Source: Bacillota bacterium (GTDB lineage Bacteria > Bacillota > Dethiobacteria > DTU022). Taken from it: a stretch of DNA of 64,000 nucleotides. The translations under genes were made by a program, and so were the position numbers. The DNA is taken from positions 62,001-126,000 of the forward strand of contig JAWSUE010000003.1 of the NCBI GenBank assembly GCA_033549065.1, written 5' to 3'. Shown here piece by piece: positions 58,222 to 64,000 of this stretch (position 1 is the stretch's first letter; each line of letters begins with the position of its first letter). Below the pieces are notes generated by a model that was not told the DNA's origin, did no database searches, and saw only the letters and a list, made by a program, of their open reading frames with translations.

Positions 58222-59658
58222 TTATTTTCCACTATTCTTCTCTACTATGAAAGACATCCCATCTGATAAATTTGTCATTTTGGCCAGAAAGAGACTGCCC
58301 TTTCCGACAAACATGGCATTATCAATTTCTCCCTGGAGAATTGCTCTGCAGGCATGGCCAAGATACGGAAGGGAAGATGGGATATGTCCTTGAGTTGGTG
58401 AATAGCCGGGCATTCCGTGGATTTTCTCAAATTCATCCAGATCTTCGCGCGGTAGCTGCCCCTGCATAACTGCTAATCCAGCAATCATGCGGTAATTATT
58501 TTTTGGTACATTTCCACTTCCGGCAGGTTCAGTTATTTCAGGATTGTGCAGTTCTGTTGCATATTTGTTGATATCGGGTATTTTCATCCCCAATTTGTCG
58601 AGCGGTTTTTTTACAAGTGATTCATAAATCGCCTGTTGTGAGGAGCCTGCTCCAACTTCATGTTTGCCAATTACATCAAGTCTAATTTGAGGACTTTGCC
58701 CATCATCTTTCCCGAGAACTATGGCGAATGCCGCGAGAACATCTTCAAGGATTGGGATCGAATTCGTCAGATGGCCCTTCATCTTCATTCCCAGTTTCGC
58801 TAGCGATCCTCCTCCGACCACTACTACATTGTCAAAAATTCCTGATTGAATAAGACTGCCGGCCATTATCATCGTATGCACGGGTGCGCAGCAAAAAGCC
58901 TTGATATCAGCTCCTGTACAATTAATACAACCAGATCTTTCAGCCATTGCTTTTGCCAGGTTTCCTGCTCCTCGTTGGTACCTGTCTCCCACACCTTCTT
59001 CTCCGGAGTTCATAACAAAATCAACTGAAGATGGATCTAACTTCAATGAGTTGATCACTTTGCGGATCGCCAACACACCTGATGCCTTACAGCTTAAATT
59101 TTCTAACAGGATATCAGCTTTAAGGTTGTCATCTTCATCGTGCCCGTCCTGTATGCATCCGACAGTATTTCCCCCGATCTGCAAAGACATTGCTCCTGCC
59201 TTGATCTTTTCTTCGATCTTTCCTAACTCAACCCCTGAACCCAAACGTTCAATTTCCGCAGGTTCGAAAAGTTCATTTTTTTCATATTTATTTCTGACCT
59301 GATCTGTAAACTCCCGGGATAAATATATCAAATCGAATTCATCTACAATTTTTAACAGGGCATAAAATTCATCCTCAGGCATTATTTCGCCCCAAGGACT
59401 TGTACGAAGGCTGCCAGTAAGTAAGTTTTTAAACCATGGTTTTTCATAATTCCATAAATCCTCAGGCTTAATATTTCCAATAAATGCCTGATGAGGAGGA
59501 TAATCTTTGGCTTCATCGTAACTACGCAGATTTGAAGTGATCCTATCACGTAATGTACTATCTTTGATCAATTCTCTTGTTGGCTTGGAACCATATACAA
59601 CAAGATCAGGCACATGTGCAATTATATAAGAAAAACCTTTTATAATCGGAAAACCCAT
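58222..59658 (-). CDS. grdC: Glycine reductase component C beta subunit
   Basis: 478-aa thiolase-like subunit of the acetyl-phosphate-forming component C. Starts MGFPIIKGFSYIIAHVPDLV. A cysteine-rich catalytic region GCINCTGADIKAFCCAPVHT, then MAGSLIQSGIFDNVVVVGGG, and PAGSGNVPKNNYRMIAGLAV. ATG 59658 has GGAGG nine bases upstream; an upstream in-frame start (59694) lacks this. Its usual partner grdD is not encoded in the window. First gene of grdC-grdA-grdX-grdE-grdB-glutaredoxin, preceded by a glycine riboswitch. Confidence 0.93.
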   Translation of the reverse strand: MGFPIIKGFSYIIAHVPDLVVYGSKPTRELIKDSTLRDRITSNLRSYDEAKDYPPHQAFIGNIKPEDLWNYEKPWFKNLLTGSLRTSPWGEIMPEDEFYALLKIVDEFDLIYLSREFTDQVRNKYEKNELFEPAEIERLGSGVELGKIEEKIKAGAMSLQIGGNTVGCIQDGHDEDDNLKADILLENLSCKASGVLAIRKVINSLKLDPSSVDFVMNSGEEGVGDRYQRGAGNLAKAMAERSGCINCTGADIKAFCCAPVHTMIMAGSLIQSGIFDNVVVVGGGSLAKLGMKMKGHLTNSIPILEDVLAAFAIVLGKDDGQSPQIRLDVIGKHEVGAGSSQQAIYESLVKKPLDKLGMKIPDINKYATELHNPEITEPAGSGNVPKNNYRMIAGLAVMQGQLPREDLDEFEKIHGMPGYSPTQGHIPSSLPYLGHACRAILQGEIDNAMFVGKGSLFLAKMTNLSDGMSFIVEKNSGK

Positions 59659-59743
59659 AATCGTTATTGACCTCCTTATAAATTTCTTGTTCACTTCGGT
59701 TATATCTTTTACATAATAAGTTGACCTAACTGCTCTTTAAAAC

Positions 59744-59781
59744 AAAAAAGACAGAGAAAGCCAACCGGCTTTTTCTCTGTC
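59744..59781 (-). terminator. Expression-platform terminator of the grd glycine riboswitch
   Basis: GACAGAGAAAAAGCC-GGTT-GGCTTTCTCTGTC followed by TTTTTTGTTTT on the minus strand, near identical to the gcv platform hairpin. Confidence 0.88.
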
Positions 59782-59960
59782 CCTGTTACCTGAGAGATTG
59801 CTCCTTAGCTTACAAAGGGCTTTCCCCGTCGGTGTTCCGCTACTGCGGATGCTCTCCAGAGGTGCATCTCCCGATGGTACTGCAGCCTGAGAGTTTCCCT
59901 TCTAAGCGCCAGCTAGAAGGTTGCTCCTTCGGCGTTCGTTATCCGAAACTCTCCCAACGG
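59782..59960 (-). ncRNA. Tandem glycine riboswitch upstream of grdC
   Basis: Two glycine aptamers on the minus strand: GGGAGAGTTTCGG and GCCGAAGGAGCAACC with AACTCTCAGGC (aptamer I); CTGGAGAGCATCC, ACCGACGGGGAAAGCCC and ATCTCTCAGGTAACAGGGAC (aptamer II). Near identical to the gcv switch and with the same terminator, so both operons should be induced by glycine together. Confidence 0.96.
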
Positions 59961-60029
59961 GTTCATTTGCTTTGATAATATTTTCACATATTTTTTCGGC
60001 ACTTTTTTCAAAATTCCTTCTTTTTTATA

Positions 60030-60084
60030 AAAAAAGTGCAATAAGTGTACGAAAAGTGGACAGGCTTTGGATCGTACACTTATT
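60030..60084 (-). terminator. Intrinsic terminator after the class II aldolase
   Basis: A 13-bp stem AATAAGTGTACGA / TCGTACACTTATT with a 19-base loop, then GCACTTTTTTT on the minus strand. Confidence 0.85.
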
Positions 60085-60088
60085 TTGA

Positions 60089-60943
60089 TCAGGCTTTTCC
60101 GGAGGAGCCGAAAAGGCGGATTTTTTCGCGGATAATTTCCACTCCGGCATCCCGGGCCGGGCCTAAAACTTTACGGGGATCTATTTCACCGGGGTTATTA
60201 TCCAGAACTTTACGCATTGCACCGACAAAAGCTTCACGGATATTGGTATCTATATTAATTTTGCGTACTCCCCGTTCAATTGCCTTGCTTATACTTTCAT
60301 CGGGAACTCCCGATGAGCCGTGCAGGACGAGGGGGCAGGATACCCTGCGGCTGATTTCAGCCAACCGGTCGAAGTCCAGTTTAGGCTCTCCTTTGTACTG
60401 CCCGTGGGCAGTACCGACAGATACAGCCAAAGCATCAACCCCGGTTTCCCTGACAAATTGCTCTGCCTCGGCAGGATCAGTAAAAAATGCTTCCTTATCA
60501 CTTACACTGATTTCATCTTCAGTCCCACCTATTCTTCCGAGTTCGGCCTCAACCGATACCCCGAAAATACGGGCAATTTCCACTACTTTGCGGGTCTGGG
60601 CAATATTTTCTTCCAGGGGGTGATGTGAACCATCATACATAACAGAGGTAAAACCAAATCGGATGCACTCCATAACCTGATCAAAGCTTGTTCCATGATC
60701 AAGATGCAGAACTACCGGTACAGATACTGTCTCTGAAGCCTGCCTGGCCAAGGAAATAATATAGCCGAGACCGGCATACTTGATTGCTCCCTGGCTGGCC
60801 TGAATAATCACCGGAGAGTGCTCGGCTTCTGCAGCGAGAACTATGCTCTGGACAATCTCCATATTGTTGCAGTTAAATGCACCCAGGGCATATCCTCCCT
60901 GGTCAGCTTTCTTAAGTAAATCGGCTAACGGAATTAATGACAT
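60089..60943 (-). CDS. fba: Class II fructose-bisphosphate (ketose) aldolase
   Basis: Zn-dependent aldol cleavage of fructose-1,6-bisphosphate or related ketose bisphosphates; 284 aa. Motifs: YALGAFNCNNMEIVQ, VVLHLDHGTSFDQV (Zn His/Asp), SVMYDGSHHPLEENI, VEAELGRIGGTED, GTAHGQYKGEPKLDFDRL and LVLHGSSGVPDE. ATG 60943 follows GGAGG. Single gene with its own terminator. GatY/KbaY tagatose enzymes share the fold and cannot be excluded. Confidence 0.93.
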   Translation of the reverse strand: MSLIPLADLLKKADQGGYALGAFNCNNMEIVQSIVLAAEAEHSPVIIQASQGAIKYAGLGYIISLARQASETVSVPVVLHLDHGTSFDQVMECIRFGFTSVMYDGSHHPLEENIAQTRKVVEIARIFGVSVEAELGRIGGTEDEISVSDKEAFFTDPAEAEQFVRETGVDALAVSVGTAHGQYKGEPKLDFDRLAEISRRVSCPLVLHGSSGVPDESISKAIERGVRKINIDTNIREAFVGAMRKVLDNNPGEIDPRKVLGPARDAGVEIIREKIRLFGSSGKA

Positions 60944-61020
60944 TGTTTCTTCTGCCTCCATCCGGATTATTTTTTATAAATAATAATCGTCTATTTTACA
61001 TATTCTCTTCCCTTTTGGAA

Positions 61021-61884
61021 CTACATGGCCAGTTCCCTTCTTGCAAAATCTGCAATCGTACCCGGTTGCCGCTCTAACAGGTGCGTTAACACTCCTGGAT
61101 TACCCCATAATCCAAATTGGCCATAGTAGATAAACATTTTTTGCAGCGTTTCAACGGCATAGGATTCCATACCTGCTTTTTCTACCTCATTACGCCAGTC
61201 ACCAAGAGAAACTTCCCGGACACTAATAATCTTTCCAATTCCCTCGCTTATCTGAGCAGCCACCTCAAGCTGGCTAATTCCTTTCGTTCCGACAATTTCA
61301 TAGATTGAACCTACATGTCCCGGTTCGGTAAAAACTTTAGCCGCCACTTCCCCCAGATCAGCCAGGTCAAGCATGCTTAGCCGGGTCTGCGCCGGGTAAG
61401 GAAGAGGATATTCTCCTTTATCCATGATATCGTTATTAAAAGCCAGGATATTTTGCATATACGGGGCTGGCTGAAGAATAGTGAAGTTTAAACCAGATTC
61501 AAAGAGCATCTCCTCAACCTTCAACTTCTGCCAGTGGTGAGGCATTTTTCCGGTGTGCGGGTGCAGTACAGAATGATATACAAAGTGTTCAATTTTATTT
61601 TCAAGCGCAGCGATTATTGCCTTCCGGCCGATCTCAGTTTCTTCAGGATGCATATTTGGGCATATGTGATAAACAGCATCAACGTCTGCCAGGGATCGAC
61701 TGTAAACAGCAGGATCAGTCATATCGCCGATAACAGCATCAGCCGCCCCGGCCTTACTTAGTTCTTCAGCCTGTTCCCGACGGCGGACCAAAACCCTGAC
61801 ATCAGCTTTTTTATCTAACAATGATTTTAAAATCGCCCGTCCGGTTTTACCGGCCGCACCGGTAATCAGGATCATTCTTATCAC
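61021..61884 (-). CDS. NmrA-like atypical SDR (NAD(P)-binding)
   Basis: 287-aa Rossmann protein of the NmrA/QOR2 group. NAD(P) motif ILITGAAGKTGRAILKSL, then VRVLVRRREQAEELSKAG and HFVYHSVLHPHTGKMPHHWQ. The catalytic Tyr-x3-Lys is incomplete, as is normal for regulators of this group. C-terminal half IYEIVGTKGISQLEVAAQIS. Could be a quinone or aldehyde reductase or a redox sensor; no partner gene. Confidence 0.83.
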   Translation of the reverse strand: MIRMILITGAAGKTGRAILKSLLDKKADVRVLVRRREQAEELSKAGAADAVIGDMTDPAVYSRSLADVDAVYHICPNMHPEETEIGRKAIIAALENKIEHFVYHSVLHPHTGKMPHHWQKLKVEEMLFESGLNFTILQPAPYMQNILAFNNDIMDKGEYPLPYPAQTRLSMLDLADLGEVAAKVFTEPGHVGSIYEIVGTKGISQLEVAAQISEGIGKIISVREVSLGDWRNEVEKAGMESYAVETLQKMFIYYGQFGLWGNPGVLTHLLERQPGTIADFARRELAM

Positions 61885-62089
61885 CTCAAACCATCACATT
61901 AATAATTTTTATTTACTTTTACTTTTAATTTAACCGAACACATTCCTAAATCCTGCCTGACCGATATTCTAAATATAAATTCAAAGTATAAAACTATGCC
62001 TGTTGCATGGAAAACCTGAAAATTATTAACATTATTTGTGATAAAATATTTTTTAATGATTACAATCTTTTCCTGCCGGAGGTATAATA

Positions 62090-62791
62090 ATGCGTTTTAT
62101 AGTTGATGAACACTTTTTTGCGAAACTGCCCCATGCCTGTTTTGGAGTAGTTGTCGCCAGAAAAGTGAATAACCAGGGGAGTGTATCTGAGATAAAATCA
62201 TTGCTTGAACAGGCCATAGAAGAAGTACGGAAAAAATTTCAATCATCCAAGCCGAAGGAACATCCAGCAATAACTCCCTACCGTGATGCATTTCAAATGC
62301 TGGGAATAAACCCTAATCGTTTTCCATGCTCCGTAGAAGCGCTAATAACAAGAATTGCCAAGGGTGGAAGCCTCCCGGATATTAACCCTGTTGTTAACCT
62401 GGTCAACGCTTTCTCGCTTAAATATATCCTTCCTATGGGCGCTCATGATCTCGGCGCTGCTTCGGGAGATATTGAAGTCCGTATCAGCAGGCCTGATGAC
62501 CTGTTCATACCCTTCGGCCAGAAAGATGCAGAAAAACCGGATGACGGGGAAATTGTTTATGCCAGTGGTAATATGATTAAAACGAGAAAGTGGATCTGGA
62601 GACAGAGTGATCAGGGCAAGGTCACCGAAAGCAGCAGGGACATCTTCCTGCCTATTGACGGTTTTGCAAACTACAACCTGGAGTCTGTAATTTCCGCACG
62701 GGACGAACTCGCCAAAGTATTAGAAGATTTTTTTAACGCTAACATTAAAACTTTCTTGGTCGATAAAAATTGTAGTAACATCGAACTGTAA
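62090..62791 (+). CDS. B3/B4 tRNA-binding-domain protein
   Basis: 233-aa single-domain B3/B4 protein, related to the editing domain of phenylalanyl-tRNA synthetase beta. Typical: ITPYRDAFQMLGINPNRFPC, SLPDINPVVNLVNAFSLKYI and LPMGAHDLGAASGDIEVRIS, ending IFLPIDGFANYNL. Such free-standing proteins may deacylate mischarged tRNA, but none in this group has a fixed role that I can name. Start has CCGGAGGT. Confidence 0.85.
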   Translation: MRFIVDEHFFAKLPHACFGVVVARKVNNQGSVSEIKSLLEQAIEEVRKKFQSSKPKEHPAITPYRDAFQMLGINPNRFPCSVEALITRIAKGGSLPDINPVVNLVNAFSLKYILPMGAHDLGAASGDIEVRISRPDDLFIPFGQKDAEKPDDGEIVYASGNMIKTRKWIWRQSDQGKVTESSRDIFLPIDGFANYNLESVISARDELAKVLEDFFNANIKTFLVDKNCSNIEL

Positions 62792-62821
62792 ATCGGAGAT
62801 ATGATATTGGAGAGAACAGAA

Positions 62822-63175
62822 TTGGACAATAATAATCAATAATACCGAGGCTTGGCCGAAATCTATGATCAAATTATGTGCGGCGTTGATTATGCTGGCT
62901 GGGCTGATTATGATGAATTTACCATGATCTGGGAAACAAGTTACGATCGTAATAATGAATTATGGTCTGTCGTGCTGACTCTCTTTCAGAAAAATGATTG
63001 TGGTCTCTTCAAAAAATTCCAGGAAAAACACCGGGAGAAAGATTATGAACCCGATCTTATCACAGGGTTGCTTGAGAAATCTGGATTTACATTACTCTGT
63101 CTACATCCCACTTATACCTTCGATCAGGTGAATGGCAATGAACAAAAACTAACTTTCGTTGCCGCTAAGTTATAA
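62822..63175 (+). pseudogene. Internally deleted class I SAM methyltransferase
   Basis: The sequence reads (TTG)DNNNQ, stop TAA at 62840, then YRGLAEIYDQIMCGVDYAGWADY, the usual head of a small SAM methyltransferase, directly joined to DEFTMIWETSYDRNNELWSV and the tail ITGLLEKSGFTLLCLHPTYT. The glycine-rich SAM-binding motifs I to III, about 130 residues, are missing between residues ~23 and 24. A TTG at 62852 could initiate a 107-residue product, but it would lack cofactor binding. Confidence 0.72.
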
Positions 63176-63253
63176 ATCCATCACCGTTTCCCCCAATATA
63201 TCCCTATTATTTAATAAAAAGGTAGAGAATAACTGTGAAAAAATAATTTTAAA

Positions 63254-63297
63254 TACTATTGCATGTAGTAGAAAGGTATAGTATGATACAAATACTA
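63254..63297. promoter_or_regulatory. BlaI-type operators and promoter
   Basis: Two dyads, TACTA-TTGCATG-TAGTA (63254-63270) and TAGTAT-GATACAA-ATACTA (63279-63297), 17-19 bp each, resemble BlaI/MecI operators. A promoter TTGCAT (63259-63264), 17 bases, TATGAT (63282-63287) is embedded in them, so the repressor can block it. Confidence 0.7.
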
Positions 63298-63317
63298 TTG
63301 AATTACTGGGGGTTAAA

Positions 63318-63761
63318 ATGAAAGGTCATTTCTTAAGCGGTTACCGTCCGGGCAAGCAGGGTTTGGAAAAAGTCCTTGGCAGTCTCGAATCCGAGGTTAT
63401 GGAGATCATCTGGCAAAAAGACTGCGCTGTATGCGTCCGCGATGTGCTTGAAGCTTTAAATCCCGAGAAAGATCTGGCCTATACTACGATCATGACAATC
63501 ATGGGTCGACTGGCTGATAAAAAGCTGCTGACCAAAACCAAGGTAGGAAATGCTTTTTTCTTTCAGCCATCTTTAAGTCGTGATGAATTTACCGGGCAGA
63601 TTGTCGGAGGTATGATCGATGACCTTCTCACTGATTTCAGCGATGCTGCTTTAAGTCACTTTATACGACGGGTAGAAGAAAAAGACAGGGCTGTTCTTGA
63701 AAAACTGGAACAGGCTCTTGCCAAGTCCAAGGAGCAGGATAATGAACATACCACTAAGTGA
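63318..63761 (+). CDS. BlaI/MecI/CopY family transcriptional repressor
   Basis: 147-aa winged-helix repressor, dimeric. N-terminal winged helix LGSLESEVMEIIWQKDCAVC, DLAYTTIMTIMGRLADKKLL, then the dimerisation helices DDLLTDFSDAALSHFI. Start follows GGGGGTT, behind two dyads. Its last codons overlap a zinc metallopeptidase (M56) gene by 20 bases, as in blaI-blaR1 pairs: the sensor cleaves or causes loss of the repressor under cell-wall stress. Confidence 0.92.
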   Translation: MKGHFLSGYRPGKQGLEKVLGSLESEVMEIIWQKDCAVCVRDVLEALNPEKDLAYTTIMTIMGRLADKKLLTKTKVGNAFFFQPSLSRDEFTGQIVGGMIDDLLTDFSDAALSHFIRRVEEKDRAVLEKLEQALAKSKEQDNEHTTK

Positions 63762-64000
63762 ACTGCATACACACATAATTTATGTTCTTTTCGGGTATAC
63801 GCTGATCTTCCCTTTATTAATGGGTGTTCTGAAAGTTTTCAAAATCGAAGATCCCCTGCAGCGCTTACGCCTGTACCTTTTGGCATTTCTCACTCCTCCT
63901 GCAGCATTCATCATCTACCACACAGTCCTTATTAAACGCTGCCAGGCAGGGCTTCCTATATTCACTACAGATGGTGCATTCCATTTTCTCTGCACCATCT
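63742..64000 (+). CDS. M56 (BlaR1-type) membrane metallopeptidase, 3' end off window
   Basis: First 86 residues of a membrane sensor-protease. Starts MNIPLSELHTHIIYVLFGYT, with two hydrophobic segments (IIYVLFGYTLIFPLLMGVL and LYLLAFLTPPAAFIIYHTVL). The HExxH catalytic part lies beyond the window. Start overlaps blaI; pairing with a BlaI-type repressor supports the call. The rest of the gene is not visible. Confidence 0.75.
   Translation, partial: MNIPLSELHTHIIYVLFGYTLIFPLLMGVLKVFKIEDPLQRLRLYLLAFLTPPAAFIIYHTVLIKRCQAGLPIFTTDGAFHFLCTI

Noticed and set aside
62852-63175. A stand-alone 107-aa protein
   Set aside because: It lacks the SAM-binding core and follows a broken start; more consistent with a deleted methyltransferase.

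Overview
ORGANISM. The window looks like a chromosome segment of an anaerobic, amino-acid-fermenting Firmicute of moderate GC. The evidence is a selenocysteine-dependent glycine reductase operon, glycine and TPP riboswitches followed by intrinsic terminators, strong AGGAGG-type ribosome binding sites, a Ktr potassium system, a BlaI/M56 pair and remnants of a Firmicutes-type carotenoid (crtQ/crtO) locus. No rRNA, tRNA, CRISPR array or prophage was seen. The genus cannot be given from this sequence alone. LAYOUT. (1) 1-5 kb: a Trk/Ktr K+ uptake operon on the minus strand, divergent from a TetR-type regulator whose promoter carries three evenly spaced palindromes. (2) 3.8-9.1 kb: an unusual 417-aa GAPDH beside a 1356-aa ATP-grasp/phospho-His protein. 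(3) 9.3-13 kb: a DUF401 permease and a nagB / nucleotidyltransferase / left-handed beta-helix cluster. (4) 13.1-18.6 kb: a collapsed carotenoid locus, 4-hydroxybutyryl-CoA dehydratase, a diguanylate cyclase and a putrescine-type aminotransferase. (5) 18.8-22.7 kb: an unrecognised 419-aa protein with PanB, then a copper-ATPase/HD-GYP scar and DUF305/SHOCT membrane proteins. (6) 23-29 kb: threonine aldolase, an MFS carrier, a glycerophosphodiesterase, a DUF362 protein and a DASS transporter. (7) 29.1-32.8 kb: a TPP-riboswitch-controlled pyrimidine/thiamine ABC transporter with thiamine pyrophosphokinase. (8) 32.8-39.5 kb: aminotransferases, CBS, GNAT, Sir2 and HAD genes, interrupted by a REP-associated transposase element. 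(9) 39.6-60 kb: a long same-strand block for glycine metabolism. (10) 60-64 kb: class II aldolase, an NmrA-like protein, a B3/B4 protein, a broken methyltransferase and a BlaI/M56 pair cut by the window edge. HOW THE GENES WORK TOGETHER. The core is the glycine block. On the minus strand it reads: glycine riboswitch, grdC-grdA(Sec)-grdX-grdE-grdB(Sec)-glutaredoxin, a second glycine riboswitch, gcvT-gcvH-gcvPA-gcvPB, alanine dehydrogenase, two radical SAM proteins of the LipS1/LipS2 type, a LipM-like octanoyltransferase, lpd, an AcoX-like kinase, and a HoxEFU/NuoEFG-like diaphorase. Together they could make lipoyl-GcvH de novo, cleave or synthesise glycine, and reduce glycine to acetyl phosphate. 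That is the machinery both for Stickland fermentation and for the glycine synthase-reductase route. Glycine is also supplied or consumed by threonine aldolase and alanine-glyoxylate-type aminotransferase homologues. grdD is not in the window. A second theme is genome erosion: three loci (carotenoid, copper ATPase/HD-GYP, methyltransferase) show joined fragments left by internal deletions, and several GC-rich palindromic repeats of REP type lie between genes.
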